Shown here: one piece after another, positions 1 through 5,326 of the stretch
How the letters are laid out: the number at the start of each line of letters is the position of its first letter
Numbering within the stretch: position 1 is the stretch's first letter
Source of the DNA: DAOTTX01 sp034437515
GTDB taxonomy: Bacteria; Chloroflexota; Anaerolineae; Aggregatilineales; Phototrophicaceae
Assembly (NCBI GenBank): GCA_034437515.1
Contig: DAOTTX010000379.1
Span: 1-7,926 of the forward strand
Direction of reading: 5' to 3'
Length of the DNA: 7,926 bases
The notes under the pieces: generated by a model
Database searches by the model: none
Seen by the model: the letters and a program-made list of their open reading frames with translations, nothing else
Told to the model about the DNA's origin: nothing
Position numbers and translations under genes: made by a program

Positions 1-17
1 CAATTTATTACACACAT

Positions 18-90
18 TCACAACTATATTGTGATTTGTGCCATGAAAGTCCATAAATGTTCACTAAGGTCATCACAACTACCCTGTGAT
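18..90. promoter_or_regulatory. Pair of near-identical operator-like palindromes
   Basis: Two 18-base sites, at 18-35 and 73-90, have the form TCACA-N7-TGTGAT. They agree at 15 of 18 positions; both start TCACAACTA and end TGTGAT, differing only at the three bases tat versus ccc. Their centres are 55 bases apart, close to five helical turns. The minus strand inside the left copy reads TATAGT, which could be a -10 box for a leftward gene beyond the window edge, but I see no convincing -35. The arms are everted relative to a CRP site (TGTGA-N6-TCACA), so I do not assign a regulator. A further short inverted repeat, GAGTA-gt-TACTC, lies at 100-111. No gene is seen in 1-251. Operator function is inference; the repeated palindrome is directly visible. 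Confidence 0.45.
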
Positions 91-162
91 ACCCTACCTG
101 AGTAGTTACTCATTCTCAGTAGTATCGTCCGATCTCAACCTATTTACATACGCCACGCTTTG

Positions 163-217
163 ACCTCCCCCGAATTCGGGGGAGGTGGCTCGACGTAGTC
201 GAGACGGAGGGGGTGGC
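163..217. repeat. Intergenic hairpin repeat unit
   Basis: Positions 163-186 form a perfect 24-base palindrome (arms ACCTCCCCCGAA / TTCGGGGGAGGT). It is followed at 189-203 by a second hairpin (CTCGAC, loop GTA, GTCGAG) and then by GGAGGGGGTGG at 206-216. This compound of a C-rich hairpin, a CG-rich hairpin and a GGAGGGGG tail resembles dispersed intergenic repeats common in many bacterial genomes. It lies just past the end of the Wzz-like gene, whose transcript would cross it. No T-run follows the stem on either strand, so it is not a standard intrinsic terminator, although a strong stem could still stop exonucleases or polymerase. Only one copy is in the window, so dispersal is inferred. Confidence 0.5.
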
Positions 218-251
218 ATAAAGCACAACAACCCTCGCCTAATGACTGAAG

Positions 252-908
252 CTACCCATCAAACCCAGGGATCGCCGCCAGCACCGGCACCTCAAGCGCG
301 ATCTCTAGCTCGTCACGGCGGCGCACCACACTGCTCTCTATGTATTCCAGCACGAACACGATCACCCCGCCGACCAGCAAGCCAAGCAAGCCCCCGGCGA
401 TGCCGAGAATACGCGGCCTGGGTGCGATCTGCCCCACCGCCGGCAAATCCGGCATGACAGCGAACACGCGATCTTCACGGCGGGCATCCGCGTTTTGTTG
501 GATACGGTAATCCTGAAGTGCCTGCCCCCAGGCCCGTGCGACCGTGAAGGCTTCTTGCGGGTTGCCGCTCTGTACGTCGATCTGGATGAAGAAGCGGAAT
601 TGATCGGCAGTGATCGTTACGTTGCTTTTGAGTTGCCCCGGCGTCATATCCAGGCTCAAGTCCTCGATAATCTCACCGGCGACAGTTTCACTGTCGATGA
701 CCTGCACCAGCGGATTCAACAGCGACCGGCTGGCCTCGGAAAGACCCAGATCAGGACGCGAAGGTTGAATCACTACGCGCTGCGTCGCCTGGTAGACCGG
801 GTCTTGTTGGCGGGCCAGGAAAAACGCCACCCCCCCGGCGATGACCGCCAGCAGCAGCATAATCCAACCGCGCCGTGCCAAAATGCGTAGATATTCGGTC
901 AGGTTCAA
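252..908 (-). CDS. Wzz/chain-length-determinant-like membrane protein (polysaccharide co-polymerase), no kinase domain
   Basis: A 218-residue inner-membrane protein with the Wzz layout. A short cytoplasmic N-terminus containing TEYLRILARRGW is followed by a first membrane helix at about residues 15-32, an extracytoplasmic domain at about 33-165, a second helix at about 167-189, and a short cytoplasmic tail (RRRDELEIALEVPVLAAIPG) typical of the region just after TM2 in Wzz/CapA/YveK proteins. Such proteins set polymer length in surface polysaccharide assembly, and related ones partner a tyrosine kinase. No Walker motifs follow, so this is the co-polymerase part only. The start is TTG, chosen because GAGGAG lies 8 bases upstream and an in-frame stop blocks any earlier start. 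It begins 44 bases after the glycosyltransferase gene and is probably co-transcribed with it. The extracytoplasmic domain is small, so the polymer and partner are unknown. Confidence 0.75.
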   Translation of the reverse strand: MNLTEYLRILARRGWIMLLLAVIAGGVAFFLARQQDPVYQATQRVVIQPSRPDLGLSEASRSLLNPLVQVIDSETVAGEIIEDLSLDMTPGQLKSNVTITADQFRFFIQIDVQSGNPQEAFTVARAWGQALQDYRIQQNADARREDRVFAVMPDLPAVGQIAPRPRILGIAGGLLGLLVGGVIVFVLEYIESSVVRRRDELEIALEVPVLAAIPGFDG

Positions 909-916
909 AGTGTCAT

Positions 917-922
917 CTCCTC
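917..922 (-). promoter_or_regulatory. Ribosome binding site fixing the TTG start of the Wzz-like gene
   Basis: GAGGAG on the minus strand, 8 bases before the TTG at 908-906. An ATG directly abuts this site (916-914) but opens only a three-codon frame (Met-Thr-Leu-stop) whose TGA overlaps the TTG, so it cannot be the gene start. Confidence 0.65.
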
Positions 923-952
923 GTCAAAAACGGCGTAATTGTACCGCATCCG

Positions 953-3109
953 CTAGTTTCCGGTAGGGCGGTTTGTGATGACGTAACGCCAGTACTGCCG
1001 ATCCGCGGGCACATCAGCATAGGGGCTGGTCTGCGGCCCTTGCATGGCATCGCCGAAATAATTCGTGATGAGTTGCTGCGTCTGGTCGTCCTCCGGCGGG
1101 ACGAAAAAGACCACGACCGGGCGGTCGTCGTAGTCGTCGCGGTAAGCCTGCACCAGCGTTTCAACGGTCAGATAGCACACTTGAACCTGCGGCGCGAGAT
1201 AATCTCGCATGTTGGTGATGAGGATGCTATCCAGCGGGTCATCGGTGACGAAACACGCGACCGAGTCCGCCGGTAGATCACGGGTGCGGAACATGGCATC
1301 TTGCACGTCGAGGAACTGGCGCGTCTGCTCGTTATAAAACGGGATGTGGTCGTTAAAATAGTAATCCGCTTGTACGAACCCTAGCACACCCCCGCCGACC
1401 ACCGGCAGCACCCACCACCAACGCAGCAGCACATCCAGCGTGAAGGCGACGAAGATCATCAACGCCGGGAACGCGACCACAAACCGCGCTGTATGCCCGC
1501 CTTCCGCCAGCAGCATCCCGCCCAGCGCGACCGAGGCCACCCAGCCGAGCAATAATAACGTCCCCTGCCGGGGCAAGCGCCACAGACTATACGCCAGACC
1601 GAGGAAGAAAAATGGCATCACAGCGAGCAGCAACAGCGGCTCACGTCCCCCGTAGAACTCACTTAAATCCGGCTGGCGCACGTACATCAGCAACGGGCGC
1701 GTGATCTGTTCTTCGAGGGTCTGTTCACGCTCAAAGGTCGTCAGCAGTTCGTAATACGACCCGCCCAACCCGGCGGTATCGAAACGCGGGAACAACGAGA
1801 GGTTATTTCCCAACAACGCGAGATAAAACGGCGCGGCGATCAGTACACCGACCAGCGCGGTCAAGCCTAACCGCAGCAGCACCGCCCGGTTGATCTGTAC
1901 ACCGCGAGAGATCACCAACGCGCCGACCCACACCAGCGCCAACGCCGGGAAGATCACCCGCCCCCCTTCGTAGAAATACTGCGTCAGGCCGAGCGCCACC
2001 CCTGCCAACGCAAAATCAATTTGACGATGGCGCTGCAAGCCCCGCGTCAGGAACGCCAGCATTAGCACCCCAAACAGCGGATCAGCGACGTTGTTAATCC
2101 CCAACCGGCTGAAGTGCAGGTGTGGCGGGAACGTGGCGATCAGCAGCGCGGCGATGACACCCACACGCGGTGTGAACAACGTCCGTGCCAGCAGATACAC
2201 CGCCGGGATGGTCAGCACGCCGAAGATCGCACTGATGTAGCGCAGCGCGGTTAACGTGTAGCCGAACAGGTCAATGCCCCACGCCTGCCAATACGGATAC
2301 AACCAGGGGAAGGCCGCTATCGTGCTAAACGGAGTGAGGAGCTGCGGGTTCTGCGAAAGCGGCGGACGCAGCGCCCAGGCCGCCTGACCAAAGTTCATTT
2401 CATCGACAAAGCGGTGAATCGCCGTTTCCAGTTGCCAGCCGCGTAAGAACGCCCCCAACAGCGTAATTAACAGTATGGTCAGCAGTGTGCTATTCAGGCG
2501 CGGCAAGCGCAAATCACGCCAGCCCAGGCCGGATGCGCCGACACCCACCCCGGCGACCCCGGCGACAAACAGCGCAAATTGCAGGTGCGTGGACGCACCC
2601 AGCAACACCGGGACGCCGAACACCACCGCATTGATCTCGGTGAGCAGCAACAAACAGACCAGACCGAACAAAAACGGCACCCAACGAAACCGCACCGGCA
2701 GCATGGGCGCGGCTTCATCGCCCCAGCGTGTATGATCGGTGGTATCGCTAAACCACAACGCCGCACCAACGGCAGCCGTCCCCACAATGAGATAAGGCAG
2801 GCCGTCCGTCCAGTAATCACCGATGCGAAAGTTCGAGGCGCTGAGATACATCAACCCGCTGGCAATCCCCCACCAATACGGCGGTCGATATGCGACATAC
2901 TGACCACTATGCAACCGCACACCCAGCACAAGCGCCAGTGTCGCCAGCATCCCGGCGACGGCGTGCGCCAGCCGGGCATCACGCAGATAAAATTCGTAGG
3001 TACCCAACACTAACGCGGCAGTCGTGACCAGCGTCACAAGCTGCGGGAAAGCGCGTGCAGCGTTTGTCTTATTCGAGATCCAGGTCAACACGCTTGAGCT
3101 TACTCGCAT
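953..3109 (-). CDS. Polytopic membrane glycosyltransferase, GT39/ArnT-like (GT-C fold)
   Basis: A 718-residue protein with a dozen or more hydrophobic helices. The glycosyltransferase core seems to begin near residue 205. A helix at about 207-223 is followed by an extracytoplasmic loop with the Asp-Glu pair (D236, E237 in HRFVDEMNFGQAAW) that marks the metal/acceptor site of PMT/ArnT-type GT-C enzymes. Later come helices at about 290-310, 313-330 and 340-357, and a segment SRLGINNVADPLFG (334-347) common in this family. These enzymes move a sugar from a polyprenyl-phosphate carrier to an acceptor outside the membrane. Residues 1-205 hold about six extra hydrophobic segments, and about 585-718 form a soluble tail. 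The ATG at 3109 overlaps folK by 41 bases and has no clear ribosome binding site, so translation may be coupled or start later (GTG at 3091 or 3037). The donor and acceptor cannot be told from sequence. Confidence 0.75.
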   Translation of the reverse strand: MRVSSSVLTWISNKTNAARAFPQLVTLVTTAALVLGTYEFYLRDARLAHAVAGMLATLALVLGVRLHSGQYVAYRPPYWWGIASGLMYLSASNFRIGDYWTDGLPYLIVGTAAVGAALWFSDTTDHTRWGDEAAPMLPVRFRWVPFLFGLVCLLLLTEINAVVFGVPVLLGASTHLQFALFVAGVAGVGVGASGLGWRDLRLPRLNSTLLTILLITLLGAFLRGWQLETAIHRFVDEMNFGQAAWALRPPLSQNPQLLTPFSTIAAFPWLYPYWQAWGIDLFGYTLTALRYISAIFGVLTIPAVYLLARTLFTPRVGVIAALLIATFPPHLHFSRLGINNVADPLFGVLMLAFLTRGLQRHRQIDFALAGVALGLTQYFYEGGRVIFPALALVWVGALVISRGVQINRAVLLRLGLTALVGVLIAAPFYLALLGNNLSLFPRFDTAGLGGSYYELLTTFEREQTLEEQITRPLLMYVRQPDLSEFYGGREPLLLLAVMPFFFLGLAYSLWRLPRQGTLLLLGWVASVALGGMLLAEGGHTARFVVAFPALMIFVAFTLDVLLRWWWVLPVVGGGVLGFVQADYYFNDHIPFYNEQTRQFLDVQDAMFRTRDLPADSVACFVTDDPLDSILITNMRDYLAPQVQVCYLTVETLVQAYRDDYDDRPVVVFFVPPEDDQTQQLITNYFGDAMQGPQTSPYADVPADRQYWRYVITNRPTGN

Positions 3110-3587
3110 CCAGCCGCGCAGCGATCTCTTTCAACGGCACCTTCTCATCCGGGTGGATGACATCCGGCGCGACCTCCGCCATGGGGACGGCAATCGCCGC
3201 GTATTTGACGATGTTGGCATCCGGTACGCGCCAGGGCTTTTTGCCGTAGTGGAAAGCCACATCACCCCACATGAGGATGTCCATATCCATCGTCAGGGGG
3301 CCGTATTTGTTCTCCTGGTTGGCGCGGTCGCGTCCAAGTTCTTTCTCGATCTCGTCGATGACCGTCTCTTTGAACATCTGCGGCAGCATGGGCGTGGCGA
3401 TTTCCAGCACCGTATCCCAAAAATCCGGCTGATCTTCGTAGCCGAAGGCCGGTGATTGATACACGGACGAGATCTGCTTGACCGTGCAGTGCTTGTGGAT
3501 GCGCTTGATCGCTTCCGGCAGGTTCTTTTCCGGCTCAATGTTAGAACTGACCGAGATAAATATGCGCGGTAGGGTGTCAGTCTTCAT
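3069..3587 (-). CDS. folK: 6-hydroxymethyl-7,8-dihydropterin pyrophosphokinase (HPPK), divergent
   Basis: A 172-residue cytosolic enzyme expected to transfer pyrophosphate from ATP to 6-hydroxymethyl-dihydropterin, the step after FolB and before dihydropteroate synthase. The fold markers are in order: IFISVSSNIEP (9-19, usually ..GSN..), EDQPDFWD (51-58), GRDR (85-88), and YGPLTMDMDIL (95-105) with the two Mg-binding aspartates D101 and D103 (E. coli D95, D97). By my alignment, loop 3 is two residues longer than in E. coli, the catalytic-loop arginine R92 is Leu98, H115 is Asp123, R121 is Tyr129 and N55 is Asp58, whereas R82 and R84 are kept (R86, R88). The ATG lies inside the end of folB (11-base overlap) with GGAAG 6 bases upstream, and the 3' end overlaps the glycosyltransferase gene. 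Family and context are clear; full activity is less certain because of the substitutions. Confidence 0.85.
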   Translation of the reverse strand: MKTDTLPRIFISVSSNIEPEKNLPEAIKRIHKHCTVKQISSVYQSPAFGYEDQPDFWDTVLEIATPMLPQMFKETVIDEIEKELGRDRANQENKYGPLTMDMDILMWGDVAFHYGKKPWRVPDANIVKYAAIAVPMAEVAPDVIHPDEKVPLKEIAARLDASKLKRVDLDLE

Positions 3588-3942
3588 AATCTTCTTCCGT
3601 TCGCTCGATGACTACCCCTACCGTATCAGAAAATCGCAGCGCATGTGGCTTATGGACGCGCACCTGTACGCGCTCCACCCCATGCTGCACACAAATCCGT
3701 GCTATGGATTCCGCCAGTGCCTCCAGCAGTTTATAACTCGACGCCTCCACATGCTTGATGACGGCTTTGGTCACCGTGCGATAGTTGAAGGCGTCGTCGG
3801 GGTCGTCGCTTTCACCGGCAGCACGCATATCCGTGTAGATCCGCAAGCTAATCACCACATCCTGTTTGTCTTTTAATTCGTGCGGACTGAAGCCGATCAT
3901 ACAGCGCAGCCGCAGGTTGTCAATCTCGATAATATCAGTCAT
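3577..3942 (-). CDS. folB: Dihydroneopterin aldolase
   Basis: A 121-residue protein of the FolB/T-fold family, which forms tunnel-shaped oligomers and cleaves 7,8-dihydroneopterin to 6-hydroxymethyl-dihydropterin and glycolaldehyde. The active-site residues are visible: E22 (IGFSPHE, the loop around the pterin), Y54 (AFNYRTV), E74 (KLLEALAESIA, pterin anchor) and K98 (VHKPHAL, catalytic lysine). This spacing is close to S. aureus FolB, where the residues are E22, Y54, E74 and K100. The start at 3942 was chosen over the ATG at 3996 because GAGG sits 6 bases before it and MTDIIEIDNLRLRC is the normal N-terminus; the 18 earlier residues look unlike the family. It is the first gene of the minus-strand run and overlaps folK. 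FolX (epimerase) is a relative, but folK next door favours the aldolase. Confidence 0.9.
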   Translation of the reverse strand: MTDIIEIDNLRLRCMIGFSPHELKDKQDVVISLRIYTDMRAAGESDDPDDAFNYRTVTKAVIKHVEASSYKLLEALAESIARICVQHGVERVQVRVHKPHALRFSDTVGVVIERTEEDYED

Positions 3943-3948
3943 CGTTTG

Positions 3949-3952
3949 CCTC
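3949..3952 (-). promoter_or_regulatory. Ribosome binding site of folB
   Basis: GAGG on the minus strand, 6 bases before the ATG at 3942. It decides between this start and the in-frame ATG at 3996, which has no comparable site. Confidence 0.6.
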
Positions 3953-3976
3953 AAAAGGGTTCCAGAGTCACCGGTT

Positions 3977-4006
3977 ACTATAGAGCTACTCAGCAAGTTT
4001 CCGCAA
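3977..4006 (-). promoter_or_regulatory. Possible promoter of the folB-folK operon
   Basis: On the minus strand, TTGCGG (4006-4001) and TATAGT (3982-3977) are separated by 18 bases. The -10 matches the consensus at five of six positions, and the -35 matches only its TTG. Transcription would start near 3970, giving a leader of about 28 bases to the folB ATG. Chance is not excluded, but position and polarity fit. Confidence 0.35.
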
Positions 4007-4288
4007 ATTTAGCCCCTATTAAACACTTAATGAGCACAATGTTAGATAAAACGTCTCTTAATGCAATACTCCCATATAATCAATTTGTAAGCTAAGTAAC
4101 CTATTCGTTTCCAACAGATTTTTTATGAATGACCGGGTAATCCCTCTCGTTCACAATTCGTCAATAGAATAACGGGACGAAACTGTTGATATAGAGGTCG
4201 CCCAACGACTGTTCACAACATTGAAGGGAGAGGCGTACCACCATCCCCACTGACTTACCGGGGGTCACCGTACGCGACGATCGTAAAC

Positions 4289-5032
4289 ATGCAGCAGAAT
4301 GAATTTGGTAACCTTAACGGAAATAACGGCAACGGAAAAACCTATCGGCTTAGCGTAATTCCAGCAACACAACTTGATGAAGATGAAGATGAACTTGGGT
4401 CGGTCGGTCAAACGGCAACCTACGAACAAACCGAAGTCCTCACAAAATCAGACGAGCAGTACCAGGCAGTAGAAGATGCCATTTACAACCTGCTCGATAC
4501 ATTTAACGTCAATTGGGATGACCCCAACTATACCGAAACACCACGCCGGGTCGCCAAAGCCTACCTCGACTATTGGGTGAGCGGTTACGGGCGTGACCCC
4601 AAAGAAGAGATTACCACCTTTCCCAACACCAATCAATCTGGTGATCTGGTGGTCGTGAAAGATATGCGCTTCCACAGCCTGTGCAGCCATCACCTCGCGC
4701 CCATCGAAGGCTACGCCGCGATTGCTTACGTGCCGAATAAGGACTTGCTCGGCCTCTCAAAGCTCGGTCGCATTCTGGAAATCTACGCCCGGCGCTTCCA
4801 ATTGCAAGAGCGCATCGGGCAACAGACCGCCGAGACGCTCATGGAGTTAATCAAGCCGGAGGGGGTCATGGTCATCCTGTATAATGTCACGCACGGTTGC
4901 ATGTCGTCGCGCGGCGTCAAACTGCATGAATCCAACACAACCACGACCACCGCACGCGGGGTGTTTCGCCATAACCCGGAACTACGCCGCGAAGTCATGT
5001 CTCTGCTGACGATACGTAATCCCAACGCTTAA
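4289..5032 (+). CDS. folE: GTP cyclohydrolase I (type IA, zinc-dependent)
   Basis: A 247-residue cytosolic enzyme that converts GTP to 7,8-dihydroneopterin triphosphate and formate, the first step of folate synthesis. The catalytic core runs from about residue 55 to the end. DPNYTETPRRVAKAYLDYW (78-96) is the usual early motif. FHSLCSHHLAPIEG (128-141) supplies zinc ligands C132 and H135 with H134 beside them. GLSKLGRILEIYARRFQLQE (155-174) and THGCMSSRGV (201-210) follow, the latter with H202 and zinc ligand C204, matching E. coli C110, H113, H179 and C181. The first 53 residues are an extension not needed by the family, Asn/Gly-rich then acidic (LDEDEDELGS, 29-38). The ATG at 4289 is the only ordinary start downstream of the in-frame stop at 4187, but it lacks a ribosome binding site. 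Divergent from folB; metK follows under its own promoter. Confidence 0.93.
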   Translation: MQQNEFGNLNGNNGNGKTYRLSVIPATQLDEDEDELGSVGQTATYEQTEVLTKSDEQYQAVEDAIYNLLDTFNVNWDDPNYTETPRRVAKAYLDYWVSGYGRDPKEEITTFPNTNQSGDLVVVKDMRFHSLCSHHLAPIEGYAAIAYVPNKDLLGLSKLGRILEIYARRFQLQERIGQQTAETLMELIKPEGVMVILYNVTHGCMSSRGVKLHESNTTTTTARGVFRHNPELRREVMSLLTIRNPNA

Positions 5033-5079
5033 ACAACCACGACGCGAGGCGGTCAGCACAAACTTTGATCGTTTCGTTG

Positions 5080-5108
5080 TTGATTCCCGCTGTATTCTGT
5101 GCTATATT
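5080..5108 (+). promoter_or_regulatory. Promoter of the riboswitch-metK transcript
   Basis: TTGATT (5080-5085) and TATATT (5103-5108) are separated by exactly 17 bases, and TGC directly before the second box gives an extended -10. Each hexamer departs from the sigma-70 consensus by one or two bases. Initiation near 5115 would place the start only about eight bases before the riboswitch P1 stem, as expected for a SAM-I leader. Confidence 0.7.
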
Positions 5109-5122
5109 GCTGCGACAATAAA

Positions 5123-5230
5123 CGCCCATCAAGAGCGGTTGAGGGATTTGGCCCTGAGAAACCGCGGCAACCACCGAAGCGTCGGTATGGTGCTAATTCC
5201 AACAGTGGCACATCCACTGGGAGATGCGCG
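5123..5230 (+). ncRNA. SAM-I (S-box) riboswitch aptamer
   Basis: A complete SAM-I aptamer can be folded by eye. P1 pairs 5123-5130 with 5223-5230 (one C-C mismatch). P2 pairs GCGGTT (5135-5140) with AACCGC (5160-5165), followed by the GA-rich kink-turn and the upper stem AGGG/CCCT (5142-5145 with 5152-5155). P3 pairs ACC (5170-5172) with GGT (5189-5191) and ACCGA (5173-5177) with TCGGT (5182-5186). P4 pairs CAGTGG (5203-5208) with CCACTG (5214-5219). The P2 loop TTGG (5148-5151) can form the family's pseudoknot with CCAA (5199-5202). Conserved strings include GAGGGA, GGCCCTGA, GGCAACC and GGTGCTAATTCC. It binds SAM and here precedes metK, the gene that makes SAM, giving product feedback. Confidence 0.95.
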
Positions 5231-5264
5231 AAACCCCCATCATAACGATGTATGGACGCGCCTC
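5221..5264 (+). promoter_or_regulatory. Antiterminator pairing of the SAM riboswitch
   Basis: The 3' strand of P1 can instead pair with the 5' arm of the terminator region. GCGCG (5226-5230) pairs with CGCGC (5257-5261), and GAG (5221-5223) pairs with CTC (5262-5264), leaving AT (5224-5225) bulged. This competes with both P1 and the terminator stem. Without SAM the alternative helix would form and metK be transcribed; with SAM, P1 is held and the terminator forms. The pairings are seen in the sequence, and the switching order follows known SAM-I logic. Confidence 0.7.
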
Positions 5265-5292
5265 TTTGGAAGACTTGCCAAGAGGTGTTTTT
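5261..5292 (+). terminator. Riboswitch-controlled intrinsic terminator
   Basis: CCTCTTTGG (5261-5269) pairs with CCAAGAGG (5278-5285) with one bulged T, and a T-run (TTTTT at 5288-5292) follows two bases later. It lies 31 bases after the aptamer and 34 bases before the metK ATG, so it acts as the attenuator of the SAM riboswitch. Confidence 0.8.
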
Positions 5293-5313
5293 AATTACAA
5301 CGCGACCAAATAC

Positions 5314-5320
5314 GGAGGAG
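5314..5320 (+). promoter_or_regulatory. Ribosome binding site of metK
   Basis: GGAGGAG, 6 bases before the ATG at 5327. It fixes the metK start there rather than at the in-frame ATG at 5252, which lies in the riboswitch expression platform. Confidence 0.85.
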
Positions 5321-5326
5321 ATACCC

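Larger units (their letters stand above)
3943..4288. other. Divergent folB / folE intergenic region
   Basis: A 346-base gap between the starts of two folate genes facing away from each other. It is AT-richer than the flanking genes. Besides the possible folB promoter it holds a perfect TATAAT at 4075-4080 on the plus strand without a recognisable -35, TTGATA at 4186-4191 without a good -10, and a purine-rich stretch AGGGAGAGG at 4225-4233. The octamer GTTCACAA occurs twice, at 4149-4156 and 4211-4218. I saw no convincing riboswitch fold or coding sequence here. The folE promoter is therefore unassigned. Confidence 0.5.

Noticed and set aside
18..34. CRP-type binding site
   Set aside because: The arms are in the opposite order (TCACA first, TGTGA second), so the site does not match the CRP consensus.
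185..457. 90-residue plus-strand frame across the left repeat and the 3' end of the Wzz-like gene
   Set aside because: It is antisense to a well-supported gene, rich in Arg/Pro/Ala as expected of a shadow frame, and begins inside a hairpin repeat.
3943..3996. Upstream ATG at 3996 for folB
   Set aside because: The extra 18 residues do not fit the FolB family, and the ATG at 3942 has GAGG at good spacing.
4075..4080. Perfect TATAAT as the folE promoter
   Set aside because: No -35-like hexamer at 15-19 bases and no extended -10; in AT-rich DNA it can be chance.
3880..4095. 71-residue plus-strand frame partly antisense to folB
   Set aside because: It overlaps the real folB start, has no ribosome binding site and reads as low-information sequence; the overlapping part is explained by folB codon structure.
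4149..4218. GTTCACAA repeated at 4149-4156 and 4211-4218 as an operator pair
   Set aside because: Only eight bases shared, 62 bases apart, no symmetry; too weak to call.
5252..5326. ATG at 5252 as the metK start
   Set aside because: It lies in the riboswitch expression platform, its extra residues are encoded by the terminator hairpin, and the ATG at 5327 has a strong ribosome site.
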